A stretch of 64,000 nucleotides of DNA from Stomoxys calcitrans (GCF_963082655.1 NC_081555.1:29621266-29685265), one strand, 5' to 3'; positions 24,421 through 36,846 are shown, counted from the stretch's first letter. The notes: generated by a model from the sequence alone, not told the origin. Made by a program: numbers and translations.

Positions 24421-24690
24421 TACATGTTCGCCCGATTTGGACTAGTATTGCAATAATTTGGTCATTTGTTAACCAATTCACACTAAAATTGACACAATGG
24501 ATTCCCTTATTACTCCCCGCATTGCTATTGAATTTAATGGAAATCGTTTCAGATTTAGATATATCTCCCATATATATGTATCTCCCGATTTTCACTTTAA
24601 ATGCCTTTGCTAAACCATTTGTCAATCGATCTTCTCAATAATTTGCACAAGTATTTACTCAAAGGCTCCTTTCGACCAAAATATGTGCGG

Positions 24691-25081
24691 ATTTTGATCA
24701 AAATTCTACATATCAAATTTAAGCAAATTTTAAATTCGACGACTTAACCTGCATATCCAATGTGATGTAAGATTTTGTAGTAGGCCGATTTTTGTCCTCT
24801 TTGTTTTAGTTCCACGTCTTAATTGTTTGAGAGTCTCCTCCATTTTCTTTAAAAATTCATACATTTGCATTTATTTATTAAATTTTCATTATTTGCATTT
24901 TCAGATTGTAATACGTATGTATTTGGTGTGTAAATGTGCTAAAATTTTGTAAACAAAACAATTCTACGGTAACTAATAACACTTTCTAACAAATCAAAGT
25001 AAGAAAAACATATTTGTAATTATGTACAGTATATAAGAATACACAAATAACAAAATAAAGTTGGGAAAAGCATTATGCTAT
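24691..25081. other. Probable 3-prime UTR of the MADF-BESS gene
   Basis: This AT-rich DNA lies downstream (minus strand) of the stop codon at 25082-25084. Two overlapping TTTATT at 24870-24879 read as AATAAA on the minus strand, about 205 bp past the stop, and are the best poly(A) signal candidates. Confidence 0.45.
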
Positions 25082-25989
25082 TCAATCGGCATTATCGAGA
25101 ATGGCATCTATGAGGGCGACCACCTTTTGACGGAATCGCCGATTCTGCTTGCCCGTCATTTCTTTCAGATAGGGATGCAAACTATTGAGAAACGATTGAT
25201 CCGCGTCCGGCGAGGGTGTCAACCGATAATGGCGTGGATGGTCACTTCTGCTCTTTAGCCAATCCGCAAGGTCCATAGCGGAGGCATCCGAGTTACGAGC
25301 ATCCTGATGAGGCGGATGTGAAAACGTGGCATTGCACTGAGAAGGATTGTTAACAGGGATCTTATTGATACTGGGAGGGGCGTTGGCAACCGCATTGAAA
25401 TTATTATTACAACTGTTCATACTGTTGTTGTTGTTATTTGGCAAGCAACTTGCCATCGTAGAGTTCAAAAAGGGCCTCTGGGCATTTGCCGCCAATGTTA
25501 CTACTGCTGTATTGCAGTTGACCAGATTTGTGGCGGTGCTAGAGGTGGATATGGCAGCACCACTGCTCACCACATCCTTTTCCTGTTTTATGGCTTGCAA
25601 ATTGAGAGGCTGCGGCAAAGGCAAAGGGGCGTGTTGTGTTATAGAGATGCCTCCGACGACAGCACCTTCATGTAATGACACCACCACATCACCATCCGCT
25701 ATGGCCGCTACATCTCCCGAATTTGTAGAATCTTTGGTATCGTCACTGCTCACAATAGGCATATTGCTAATGCGAGTCATGGGAGGAATGTTTCCGGTTG
25801 CTGCTGCTTTACGTTGTGCTATAATGCTGGCGCTGTTCTTGAGGCGGGTCTTGGTAAAGGGTATCAAAAATTGCAAATACTTGGAGAGATAGTATTTACG
25901 TTTACCACGACCGGTACTGGTGCGAGAAAGTTTCAGTGAACGCAGAAAACTGCTGCGTATGGTGCGCCATCGTTCACGGCAATTACGCA
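25082..25989 (-). CDS. MADF-BESS domain protein, last coding exon (second half of MADF, BESS)
   Basis: This exon supplies residues 53-354 of a predicted 354-aa protein that joins to 46338-46494. Its acceptor is clear (TTCTCCTTTCAG before TGCGTAATTGCC). The reading phase (one base carried from exon 1, giving a Val codon) matches the upstream donor exactly. It begins mid-MADF (RNCRERWRTIRSSFLRSLKL, KRKYYLSKYLQFLIPF). A long low-complexity linker follows with Asn runs and Ser/Ala-rich stretches. It ends in a BESS motif (residues about 315-350: SFLNSLHPYLKEMTGKQNRR, FRQKVVALIDAIL). MADF domains bind DNA in a Myb/SANT-like manner; BESS mediates protein contacts (as in Adf-1 and related fly regulators). 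I infer a nuclear transcription regulator; the exact orthologue is not identified. The open frame past 25,989 to 26,101 is intron. Confidence 0.88.
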
Positions 25990-26101
25990 CTGAAAGGAGA
26001 AGAAAATATGAAAATGTGATGAATTTTTTTTTTTTACGATTTGATAAGGAGATTTTATGATGGAGTGGAACAATTACAAGGTTGGCGCTCAATAAAACCA
26101 A

Positions 26102-27429
26102 CCTAAAATTTCAATGAAATGGCAACAACGCCTAAATTTGATTCGTCGTATTTAAGCTGCATTGATACGAGACATGAGAAGAAAAGCCTAACCACAATCC
26201 AATCCTCATTTGTTAGTCTGACGACTGGTTGTGCGCTTGAAGCTTTACTCTCGATTACAGGTGCCAAGTCAATACACCTATAGGAGTGGCGGACAACATG
26301 CTAGGGGTGTTTGTAGTCCACTTTGAGCCTACTCCTGAAAGGTTTGAAAATTTGTCATAATAACACCTATAGTGGCGGACAACATGGGTCTTTGTAGTCC
26401 ACTTTGAGCCTACTCCTGAAAGGTTTGAAAATTGGTCGTAATACCCATTCCTAAATACAGATATTTTGTCTTTGAGTAACGAAATGAGAACACCGCACTG
26501 CTTAACGGCTAATTTCTAACTTAGCAACAGTAACGTCATTTATCCCCTCAGTAATGTTGGCGTCATTATCAACAAGACCATGGAAAGAACGTCGAGCAGC
26601 TGTTTTAAAAAACAAGTAGAGAGTTATAGTTATGCCAATATGCGTAGATGTCTCAGGCAAAATGTGATTCCTCATGCATCGAATGTTGCATTCTAATCTA
26701 TTAGACAGCCAAAAACGAAACTAGTTCCCTAAGTTTGCTCACAATCTGTTAAAATGGCCTAAAATTGAAGTTCAGACTTTTATTATTTGCATCCAGCGAT
26801 ATGAAACAAGCTATAAACCGATTCGGACCATATTTGACACATATGCTGAAGGTCATGGGAGAAGCCGTTGTACAAAATATAAGAAATGGTGCTATGGAAA
26901 AAGTCTTATCAGCTATGGTTGGTTTTATTTTCAGATAACCTTCTTGGTCCATGTCCAACACTACTTCTACAATATAAAGAATAACCCAAAGCCAGTATGA
27001 TCATCTAGTTTGCAATCTATTATTCCTGTTATTATCAAAGAAATAATAGTACATATCAACTATATTAGGTGTTTTGTTGCGGTACTTTCACACTTTAGGC
27101 GGCCGACTTAGTAAATGCTTCCTTACAGTCCCTATTGCCTTTTATTGTATATGGCAATGTGACTATCGTCAATTATTCCTATACGCTCCCTTGTACAATG
27201 CTGCAGTATTGTATTCCTTTTTCGACTGTTATACATACATTGCAACATTCAGAATTTGACTTATAACATTCACAAATAAATGGAGGACAAGAGTTCTCTA
27301 TTGTAGATGTGGTTATTTCTCCAGAAAGTTTTCGAATGATACGAGCATGACTCTTAACACTAGAAAGATCAACCGGTCATTTTGACCGATTTTGCAAATT
27401 CATTCGAAATTTTCTTCGACGAAAATTTT
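26102..27429. other. Intron DNA: short tandem duplication and an A fragment
   Basis: Within the large intron. Bases about 26272-26347 and 26364-26436 are a tandem duplication sharing CCACTTTGAGCCTACTCCTG and GGTTTGAAAATT. Bases about 26803-26886 match 27707-27792 (GATATGAAACAAGCTATAAA, GGTCATGGGAGAAGCCGTTG), an A-type module fragment. The remainder shows no gene. Confidence 0.6.
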
Positions 27430-27706
27430 ATTCCATTATTAGGACCTCATTTTTAATGTCATATCTGTAATATACTCCCGAATACCTTTCATTTGAGTTC
27501 CATATTGACATGATCGTACAATATGCCTATTTGGGGAGTTTTGGGGTCGGGGAGGCTCCCTAGGTACATGGACCCAATTTTTATTGTAATATAATTTTCG
27601 TACTCTACACCCAAATACCTTTCCTTTGAGTCCTATATTGTCCCGATCGGTCCACTTTTGATTTTGGGTGGCGTTTTGATGGTAATGGGTAGCGCCCGAC
27701 CCCATC
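27430..27706. repeat. Family B repeat fragment
   Basis: Contains ACTCCCGAATACCTTTCATT, CCATATTGACATGATCGTAC and CCACTTTTGATTTTGGGTGG as at 20,700-21,060. Confidence 0.7.
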
Positions 27707-28823
27707 CGATATGAAACAAGCTATAAACCGATTCGGACCATATTTGACACGTATGCTGAAGGTCATGGGAGAAGCCGTTGTACAAAATATAAGCCAAATT
27801 AGATAATAATTACGCTCTCTGGAGGCTGAAGAAGTCAAGATTCCATATCGGTCTATATGACAACTACATCAGTTTATGGATCGAATTGAATCACATTTGG
27901 CACTGTTGTTACAGGTCATAACAAAAGACGTCATGCGAAATGTCAGCCAAATCGGATAAGAATTGCGCCCTCTAGTGGCTCAAGAAGTCAAGACGCCAGA
28001 TAGGTTTATATGGCAGCTATATTAGGTTATGGACCAATTTAAACCATACTCAACACAATTGCATAACTACTTCTTATTAGTGTATGTCGGTTGGGATTGT
28101 AAATGGGCTCTATCGGTCCATATTTTGATATAGCTGCCATATAAACCGCTCTTGGATCTTGACTTCTTGAGCCACTAGAGGGTCCAATTCTTATCCAATT
28201 TGACTGCAATTTTGCATGAGGTGTTTTGTTATGATTTCCAAAAACTGTGTTGAGTATGGTTTAAATGGGTCCATAACCAGATATAGCTGTCATATAAACC
28301 TATCTGGGGTCTTGAATTCTTGAGCCTCTAGAAGGCGCAATTTCTATCCGATTTGGCTGAAATTTTGCACGACATATTTCGTTATGGCTTACAATAACTG
28401 TCACAAGTTTGGTTTAAATCTATACACAACCTGATATAGTTGCCATATAAACCGATCTTGAATCTTGACTTCTTGAGCCTCCAGAAGGCCTAATTATTAT
28501 CCGATTTGGCGTAAATTTTGTACATCGGCTTCTTCCATGACCTACAACATATGTGTTAAATATGGTATAAATCGGCTTTTTGTCCTGATCTTCCTATTTT
28601 AACTTCCTGAGCCCCTAAAGGCCCAATTCTTATTAGATTTGGCAAAACTGTTACACATACACTTCTACTGTGGTCTCCAACCTTCAATTCAATTGGCAAA
28701 GCAATTCTTTCTTTTATCCTTTGTTTAACTTAAAACAGATACCTGGAAAGAACTCTACAAATGCGATTAATGGTGGAGAGTATATAAGATTCGGCCCGGC
28801 CGAAATTGGCACGCTTTTACATG
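27707..28823. repeat. Two family A copies in inverted orientation
   Basis: 27,707-28,062 is plus orientation (GGATAAGAATTGCGCCCTCT, GGTTTATATGGCAGCTATAT). 28,063-28,823 is minus orientation, ending in TTCGGCCCGGCCGAA and TTGGCACGCTTTTACATG. The pair forms a long imperfect inverted repeat inside the intron. Confidence 0.78.
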
Positions 28824-29889
28824 TTGAGTCTATACGGAACACACAAATTTATAAACCCCAAAAAAAAAACACAAATCCATTTTTATACCCTATACCACGA
28901 CTTTGGTACAGTGTATTATAACTTAGTACATTTGTTTGTAACACCCAGAAGGAAGAGAGATTGACCCATTGATAAGTATACCGATTGACTCAGAATGGCT
29001 TTCTGATTCCGTCCATCCATGTTAATTTGTGTACAATCTTAAGGTCGCAATTTTCGTCCGATTGTCGTCAAATTGTACACATATGTCTTTGACGTAGAGA
29101 CGAAGCCTATCGAAATCAGAAAAAATCGGTTTAGTTTTGGATATAGCTCCCATATATAAGTTCGTCCGAATTGCACTAATATTGCAATAATGTGGTCATT
29201 TGTGAACCGATTCTATCGAAAGTTGACAGGAATGATTTTTTCACGACTCTTAATATTATTGGTGAATTTCATAGAAATCGGTTCAGATTTAAATACTGAT
29301 CTCATATATATGTTCGTCCGATTTGGATTAATATTGCAATTATATGGCCATTTGTAAACCGATTCTCTTGAAAGTTAGCAGGAAGGATTTTATTATGACT
29401 CCTAATATTATTGGTAAATTTTTTAAAAATCGGTTCATTTTTAGATATAGCTGCCATATAAATATTTCGCCCGATTTCCACTCCCAGAGCCACTACAAGC
29501 GCATTAATTGACCAATCTTCTCAAAATTTTGTACAACGCTTCCCTCGACAACTTTCACAATATCCATAAAATTTGGTCGAAATAGGTTCAGATTTGAATA
29601 CAGCTCCCATATATATGTTCGTCCGATTTGGACTAATACTGCAATAATAAATTCAAAATTTGTCAGGAATGATTTTCTTATGACTCTCAGTATTACTAGT
29701 GAATTTCATATAAATCGGTTCAGATTTAGATATAGTTGCCGTATACATAATTCGCTCGAATTTCACTTTTAGAGCCACTGCAAGCGCATTTATTGAATAA
29801 TCTTGCCAACATTTTGCACAACACTTTTCTTGACGACTACCACAATATCTAAAAAGTTTGGTTTAAATCGGTTCCGATTTAGATGTAGC

Positions 29890-29973
<84 letters not shown>

Positions 29974-30050
29974 CAGAATTTGGGTAATTTGCAATAATGT
30001 TGTAATTTTTAAACCGTAGTTATTACAGTTTGAACATATTTGCTCGAAAT
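28824..30050. repeat. Family C repeat
   Basis: After a short B-type end (GAGTCTATACGGAACACAC), the C leader (ACACCCAGAAGGAAGAGAG, CCGATTGACTCAGAATGGCT) is followed by modules with TCCCATATATATGTTCGTCC. Intact copies of the target motif occupied by MITEs elsewhere are visible at 29,300 and 29,610. Confidence 0.8.
29894..29973. repeat. (TA)n(TG)n microsatellite inside a C module
   Basis: An uninterrupted TA tract runs to about 29,957 and is followed by TG repeats. It sits exactly where other C modules have CATATATATG, so it arose by expansion of that motif. Confidence 0.95.
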
Positions 30051-30239
30051 TTGATACGGATTATTTAATTACCCTTTTACCTTTTTTTATAACTACCATA
30101 GCAATCTTGTATTGTCGTTTCAGGTATTCGGTCCGAAACCTCTGATGTTCCATCCCTTTTCATTTATGGTCACATTGATTATCCGAAGGCGATGCGTCAT
30201 CCTCTTACCTGCAATTCATTCTCCCATCGTCTTATGTCT

Positions 30240-30320
30240 ATTAGCCGTGAGTGCTCAAATCAAAATTGCCTACGAACATTCCATTAAGAAACAGGTAACA
30301 CTTCTCGCATATCAATATGG
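30240..30320 (-). repeat. SINE body fragment
   Basis: GAACATTCCATTAAGAAACA and CTTCTCGCATATCAAT match the minus-strand 3-prime body of the tRNA-headed SINE copies at 36,295-36,846. Confidence 0.6.
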
Positions 30321-30334
30321 GCAATGGTATTATA

Positions 30335-31043
30335 TCCACCACCATAGGATAGGGCTATACTAATTTTGTCATTTTGTTTGTAACTCTTCGAAATATTCGT
30401 CTTAGACCCCATAAAGTATTGTATATATTTTCTTGATCGTCATGGCATTTTAAGTCAATCCGTTAGCCATGTCCGTTCGCGCGTCCGTCTGCCTGTCGAA
30501 AGCACGCTAACTTTCGAAGGAGAAAAGCTGGAATTTCAAATGGGTCATATCGGTCCATGATTTTATATAGCTGCCATATAAACAGATCTTGAATCTTGAC
30601 TTCTTGAACCACTAGAGGGCGCAATTCTTATCCGATTTGGTTGAAATTTCGCGTGACGTGTTCCCTTATGATTTCCAATAACTATGCTATGTATAGTTGA
30701 AATCGGTCCATGACCTGATATAGCTGTCATATAAACCGATCAGGGGTCTTGCCTTCTTGAGCCCATACGGGGCGTAATTCCTGTCCGATTTGGCTGAAAT
30801 TTGTCATGACGTGTTTCGTTATGACTTCCAACTACTGTGCTAAGTATGGTTCATATTGGTTGAAATTTTACGCAATGACTTCTAGTATGGTCTCCAACAT
30901 TCAATTCGATCGATTATGGTCCGAACTTGATATAGCTCCAATAGCATAGCAATTATTTTCTTTAATTCTATGTTGGCCTAAAAAGAGATACCGGGAAAAG
31001 TATAAGATTCGGGCCGGCCGAGCTTAGCCCGCTTTTACTTGTT
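30335..31043 (-). repeat. Family A repeat, internally deleted
   Basis: Starts TCCACCACCATAGGATAGGG, has GTCCGTCTGCCTGTCGAAAG and three modules, and ends TTCGGGCCGGCCGAGCTTAG near 31,030 with a mutated terminal palindrome. Confidence 0.82.
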
Positions 31044-32436
31044 TGATTTTAATCTCAATGGCAAGTCGAATCCTAGCAGAGTGCCTCAGGGCTAATCCTC
31101 CTTGCTGAATACCTCACAAATATCACCAGCATTAGTAAAGGCATAACAGCATCTGAATTATCTTCCTGATGTTCCTGCCGGGATTTTATCCCAGGCTAAA
31201 AGCGTCAAAGGCGGGCATTCTACCCGATGTGCCAAACCCTATCGTCTCTTGGGAGGAAGTCGGGGTCGCTCTCATGGCCTCACTTATGCCACGACAGCAT
31301 GTTCACTGGGACTGTTGCAATATCATTATGTTGGACTTGCTCTCCTTCGCACTCCACAAATCACCGTTATGTATCCAAAAGTCACCGAAGTCGTATCATG
31401 TCTTCTTCCAGGGTCCGAGAATGACTTTATAGTGTAACATATCACAGTTAACCAAAAATTTAATAACAAGTTGCGTCGATTTTTAAAATTTGAAAGAAAC
31501 GCTGTTGCAAAAATTTTGAGCCAAAATATGCTTTACAATGAAAAAGCTTTTACTTGGACTTTCTGGTAAACAAAAATGATTTCTAGTAACAAAAATTAAC
31601 CAGGATAACCAACCTTTCAACCCCCAAGACTATATGATAACAAACATTTATTTTGTCTAACAGCAAAATGTTCTACACATGGTCCCCTTACTATTGTTTA
31701 CCAACATTAACTTCTCGATAGTCTTCATATACCAAATGTAAATTTGTCGTAAGTGAGCGAATACCATACCATGTGTACTAAAGCAAAAGCTTTGCCTGCA
31801 ACTTTGCAAAGTGCATGATAAAAAGCACGACTTGAAAATCAAATGCATGCAACAGCACATTCTCATGATGCAACAACATTATAAAGCTTTTCGTTGCGGT
31901 TTTTAGCAAAGCTTTTTGTTTTGTACTCTTAATGTGGCATAAATCAATAAAAGTTAATCTTGCGTAGCAGTGCGACCATCGACCATAGAAGAAAAGCTTT
32001 TTTTGTATTCAATAGCAAACCACTTGCTAGACAAGTGTTGGCCGTTTACAAATTTCCCTTCGCTTCCTCTACACTCTGGCAAGTTGTTGCGTTCCCAACA
32101 ATTAATCTGCGATTGTTAAGAATAAAAGTCTCAAACATACAACAGAGAATTTTTGATTTGTTTGTATTGTAATTTCTTTGGAAGTTCTTGGAGAATTTTG
32201 TATTTCTTGAATGGGAGGCAAAGGTTCAGGAGAAATTGAATGTAGTTGATTAGGGAGGGTCTATGAAAATATTAGCAATCTATACGAACAGTGAAACTAT
32301 CTAGAGGCAAAAGTTGCTGTGTTTGATTTTAGTATTAAGAGCTGGCAAACAATCGATATCCGCTTCACTCGATAGTTTCGATATATTACTTCTTAACTAT
32401 TGAGACTATCGATAGTATTGACAAATCAGTCAATCC
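31044..32436. other. Intron DNA without recognised gene; SINE scrap at 31,106-31,155
   Basis: ACCTCACAAATATCACCAGC at 31,110 matches the SINE body (minus). The three overlapping plus ORFs at 31,169-31,437 are different frames of one stretch with no recognised domain. The rest is AT-rich with a CGATA cluster at 32,354-32,414. Confidence 0.5.
32354..32414. promoter_or_regulatory. Cluster of four CGATA motifs
   Basis: CGATA occurs at 32354, 32370, 32379 and 32410, the last within the palindrome CTATCGATAG. In Drosophila, clustered CGATA is the recognition unit of BEAF-32 and TATCGATA that of DREF. A role here is inference only; the site is in the middle of the large intron. Confidence 0.3.
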
Positions 32437-32542
32437 CATGGCAGCCGGTTGTATGTACCGGATTGACCCAATGAATTCCTTCATTGGCAAGGGCTGCCGC
32501 CTCAGTGTACCACACATTGCTACTACAACAACACCAACAAAT
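32437..32542. repeat. CAA-tailed repeat (E1 type)
   Basis: GCAGCCGGTTGTATGTACCG, TTCATTGGCAAGGGCTGCCG and a CTACTACAACAACACCAACA tail match 60,648-60,755. The A-rich trinucleotide tail suggests a retroposed short element. Confidence 0.6.
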
Positions 32543-32809
32543 CAGTTATTACAATCTCTTAATGCACGACATCCATAACTTAAGCCAGTAATTGGGATTT
32601 TAATGGGGGTTAAGAAGTCAAATTGGAGGTTAAGTACCCATACCACATTTCCGCGGACAACAATTGTGAATTCTAGATAACAAGAAGTCAGACATACAAA
32701 GAAAAACTCATACATTTTTGTTATTTTATCTTAATTTTGATGGCTTTCTACTAAAAGTTAGGTTAATCCAATAATTTTGATTAGATTAGGTAACCCAATT
32801 TTGATTAAA

Positions 32810-33041
32810 CAAATAAACACGTGCTAAGTTCGGCCGGGCCGTATCTTATATACCCTCCACCATGGATCTCATTTGTTAAGTTCTTTGCCCGGTATCTCTT
32901 TATAGGCAAACAAAACACAATGAATAAAAATTGCTATGCTGTTGTTGCTATGTCAGGTTATAAACCGATTCGGGCCATACTTGCCTTGGATGTTTAGGAC
33001 AATAGTAGATCCCATTGTGCAAAATTTCAACCGAATCGGAT
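32810..33041 (+). repeat. Family A repeat, left part, interrupted by a Jockey insertion
   Basis: Starts AAATAAACACGTGCTAAGTT, TTCGGCCGGGCCGTA and ACCCTCCACCATGGATC. It runs to CCGAATCGGATAAGAAT, where the module is broken; the continuation is at 35,026. Confidence 0.8.
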
Positions 33042-35025
33042 AAGAATAATTACAAGCGTGCGAGGAATCAGACCACTTCTTGTATAAAGACGAAGAAAAT
33101 AGCTTATTTTAGTCGTCATTTTCAAGAGGCATTGAACACGAAAGACACCTGGAGATATATTAAGTCAATTGAAATAGGAAGTGATAATGCATCAATTGGT
33201 AATCATGTTGATTTGGATGAGATTAATAGCAGTTTCTTGAACATATCTTTTCCTGAGCCAAACGTACATTTCTATGACAGTGAATTTAGTAACGTTAACC
33301 ATAGTAGTAACAACACCTCAACATACCTACGTTTGGATTTTGAGTGTTTTGAAAAAAGCGACGATAGTTAGCGCTGTAGAATCGATAAAGCGGAATGACA
33401 TTGGTTCTGATGGTATTGACCCGCGTTTTTTTTTCAGGATAATTCTACCCTTTATTCTTCCGTATATGTGCCATCTTTTAAACAATATTATTTTAAGGAG
33501 TTGCTATCCAAAGTCTTGGAAACGGGCATACGGGATAGTCCCAATACTAAAGAATAAACAGGAATTTAGACCAAAAGCAATACTTCCATACATCTCTAAG
33601 ATATTTGAAACTCTAGTCAAAAGGAAAATATTAGGATATATTGCGAATAATTCGCTGCTAACAGATTTTCTGGTTTCCGATCAAAGCACAGTTGCACTAC
33701 TGCACTTTTGAAAGTAGTTGAAGATGTAAGGAGTGATATTGATAGCGATAAACTTACTTTTTTTGTTCTTTTAGATCATTCAAAGGGATTTGATTCCGTT
33801 GATCCCAATATAATTTGCCTTAAACTGAAACATTTATTTAAATTCTCTGAAAGAACAACGGATCTTATATTTTCCTATCTTTTAAATAGAAGCCAATAGT
33901 TATCTTCCAGTCTCAAGAGGTGTTCCACAGGGGTCTGTATTGGGTCCACTCCCTTTTTCCTTATATAGCAATGACCTTCCTGGACAGTTGCGGAACTGTG
34001 GTATTCATATGTATGCCGACGATGTACAGCTGTATATGAGCTCTTCGCCGGAGAGGCTGGTCGATGGCGTACTTCGCCTTAATAGTGAATTGGATAAGAT
34101 AAACACATGGACAAACGCCAACGGACTACTTTTAAAGTCAAAGTACCTTGTGTTGGTAGGAATGGGGTGACAATGTCGCCCAATCTTCATGTGGCAATTG
34201 CTGGAGCCCCAATTGAGTACGTCAGTGGGCTGGACCTATGGCTTTTTACGAAACTTATATATGAGTCGACAGTACACCTCTTTGTCCATAAGAATGCTTT
34301 TGGCTACGACATTTATTCTGCCGAAACTATTATACTCTTGCGTGGTTTTTTACGGTTGTGATGTAACTTATAGGAATATATTGCACATAGCCTTTAACGA
34401 TGTTTTAGATATATTTTTGGTTTGCGTAAAGATATCGGGTATCTGACTTTGCCAGACAAGTATATGGTGTCTCATTTAATTCGTTCCTTAGGATACGCTC
34501 GTTGCAAATGTTCGACAAGATTATTTATATCAATGAACCGTCATCTCTGGCTTCTGTATTGCGTTTTGCCAACTCTACTAGATGTAAAAAAGTAAAACAA
34601 ATACGTCACCAATATCGTGTATCCGAACAACAGTTCTTTGTTAATGCCAAACGTCTCTGGAATTATCTTCCAAATAGTATTCAAATTATAAGTAATGAAC
34701 GACAGTTCAAATATTCGATTTACAATCATTTTAATAAATTATTGGTTTTGTCCTTTTTATAACTTTTTATTTATTTATTTAATCAGTAACTTGGATTAAA
34801 ATGTTAAATGTTCTTTTAAGTTTTTTTTTCAGCTTTTTTTAAATTTTTTATCTTTTTTTTATTTATATATTTCATCAATAACTTTGCTTATATTATTAAA
34901 TATTTTTTACCGATTATTGTTCTATTTAATGAAAATTTTTTGAACTCATTGTATTTATCAATTTGCCAACCCATGCTTTATATAAGACATTGTCTTTTGC
35001 ATGGGTTTTATCATAGCAAAATAAT
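33042..35025 (+). mobile_element. Jockey-clade non-LTR retrotransposon, 5-prime truncated, decayed
   Basis: In successive frames: the endonuclease-RT linker (SCIKTKKIAYFSRHFQEALN); the RT start (NDIGSDGIDPRFFF, YPKSWKRAYGIVPILKNK, RPKAILPYISKIFE); FFVLLDHSKGFDSVDP carrying the motif A Asp; GIHMYADDVQLYMSS (motif C, Tyr-Ala-Asp-Asp); and the thumb (ERQFKYSIYNHFNKL). The motifs fit Jockey. No RNase H follows, as expected. The 3-prime UTR is AT-rich and ends near 35,025. Five or more frameshifts make it inactive. It splits one A repeat, so it inserted after A. Confidence 0.88.
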
Positions 35026-35510
35026 ATAAGTGCGCCCTCTAGAGGCTGAAGAAGTAAAATGAGGAGATCGTTTTATATGGAAGCTATATAAGGTTCTAGA
35101 CTAATTCGAACCACTCTTGGTACATCCTGTAAATGTCATTGAAGAAACTCATAGTACAAAATTTAACCTAAACCGGATAAGAATTACGCCCTCTAGAGGC
35201 TCAAGAAGTAAAATCAGGAGATCGGTTTATATGGGAGCTACATTAGGTTATAGGCCGATTCAGACCATATTTACTAAATATTAAATCAAACCATATTTAT
35301 TAAATCAATTAAGTGTCAATGAAGACATCATAATAAATTTCAGCAAAATCGAATAAGAATTATGCCCTCTAGAGGTTCAAGAAGTAAAATCAGGAGGTTG
35401 GTTTATATGGGAGCAACATCAGGTTCGCTTTACTACTTCGAAAGTTAGCGTGCTATCCACAGACAGACGGACGCTTCGACTTAATATATTAAGACGATAA
35501 AGAATATATA
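35026..35510 (+). repeat. Family A repeat, right part after the Jockey insertion
   Basis: Resumes at TGCGCCCTCTAGAGGC with three modules (TTTATATGGGAGCTACATTA) and ends in CTTCGAAAGTTAGCGTGCTA and AGAATATATATACT. Confidence 0.8.
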
Positions 35511-35515
35511 TACTA

Positions 35516-35915
35516 GACATGTGCACGTGAGTGATTTTTCACTCAGGATCACGCACGCTCACGAGACAAAAAAGGCTTTTTTTATGACGACTTACGTTCA
35601 CATACACTCACAAGACAAAAATTTTATTTCATAACAAAACATTTGATTGCTATTAAAAATCGCTCGCGAAACAATTACAAAATGTTAGCAATTTTTTCGA
35701 AAGCAGAATAGAATACTAACCCACCAACACTAAGTCGTGATTTTCTTATGAACCCTAAATCGTGATTTTCATATGAACCCTAAGTCGTGATTTTCTTCGT
35801 GATATCTCGTGGCTCGGGATTTTCTCGTGAGCTCACGCACGAAGAATTTTAATTCAATAACGCTCACGCACGATCACGTGCTTAGATATGGATCTCACTC
35901 ACGAATCACATGACT
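35516..35915. repeat. CACG/CTCACG-rich block
   Basis: About 400 bp with many CTCACG/CGTGAG words in both orientations (GATCACGCACGCTCACGAGA, CTCGTGAGCTCACGCACG, CACGCACGATCACGTGC). Bases about 35729-35790 repeat a CCCTAAGTCGTGATTTTC phrase three times. No coding content was recognised. Confidence 0.55.
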
Positions 35916-36294
35916 CACTTTTCTGAGAGTTCCTGGGTCTTGACACTCAACAGAATCAAGCAGACGAAAGATAGAACACAACAATCTGCTACAACAACAA
36001 AAAACTTGATTATAAAAGAGGAAACATTTATAACAAGTTTGCACTGAACATCTGACATGCACTGCACTGCTACTGTACTGTAAATAGTACTTCACTCCTG
36101 CGGAAGCTGGAAAAAGAATCAGGATTCCAAGGAGTAGAATACTGCGAAAGCGCCCAAAAAGACCATCCAATTTCGAGTAGTTCAGCAGAGTCGAGTCAAG
36201 CCCCACACACAGGCACCTAAAGGAAAATCGCGCTATGGGGAACAAAGTAAGATCGACTTTTACTTTTTTAAGCCAAGGTAGCCAGGTAGCACAA

Positions 36295-36846
36295 CAGAGA
36301 CAAGCTGGCGCACGCAGTCAAAATACATATTTGCCCATGAACATTCCATTAAGGACAAGGGGCAAACTTCTCGCATATCAATGAGTGCTGTCCGATAAGG
36401 GACCTACTTTTTAGAGCTGAGTCCGAACAGAGTGGCGAAGTGCGAAACATCTTCGGGGAGAAGTTTTTACATGGCATAGTACCACGCAAATGTCGCCAGC
36501 ATTAGGAGGGGATAAAAACCGCTGACACAGAGACAAGCTGGTGCACGCAGTCAAAATACATATTTGCCCATGAACATTCCATTAAGGACAAGGGGCAAAC
36601 TTCTAGCATATCAATGTATGCTGTCCGATAAGGGACCTACTTTTTAGAGCTGAGTCGAAACAGAGTGGCGAAGTGCGAAACATCTTCGGGGAGAAGTTTT
36701 TACATGGCATAGTACCACGCAAATGTCGCCAGCATTAGGAGGGGATAAAAACCGCTGACATTTTCGTGATGTGCTCGCTAAGATTCGGGCGCATCCAGCG
36801 TCATAGGCAGACATGATAACCTCTGCGCTACGGTGGTCTCCACTAC
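36295..36846 (-). repeat. tRNA-headed SINE with 233-bp tandem duplication of its body
   Basis: The body segment starting CAGAGACAAGCTGG is present twice (36295 and 36528, offset 233 bp). Only the second is joined to the head. The reverse complement of 36,790-36,846 reads GAGACCACCGTAGCGCAGAG then GTTATCATGTCTGCCTATGA, matching the Pol III A-box region of the copy at 38,313. The B box lies in a divergent part here. Confidence 0.8.

Larger units (their letters stand above)
22550..24690. repeat. Family C dispersed repeat with two nested MITEs
   Basis: It starts TTTTATACCCAACAGCACTA and has a CCGATCGACTCAGAATCACT leader. Modules are marked by TTTGGACTAAAATTGCAA; GGACTA occurs at 22851, 23003 and 23155, exactly 152 bp apart each time. 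Each module contains ATCGG..CAGATTTAAATATAGCTYCC, the same core seen in A and F. The copy is interrupted at 23,291-23,897 and 24,183-24,420 by mariner-type MITEs. Confidence 0.82.

Noticed and set aside
25347..25892. 181-codon plus ORF
   Set aside because: Antisense shadow of the MADF-BESS exon, whose strand is supported by domain content and splice sites.
29803..29997. ORF with YIYIYIYI run
   Set aside because: Translation of the TA microsatellite.
35895..36245. 116-codon minus ORF
   Set aside because: No recognisable domain, and it begins in the CACG-rich block.
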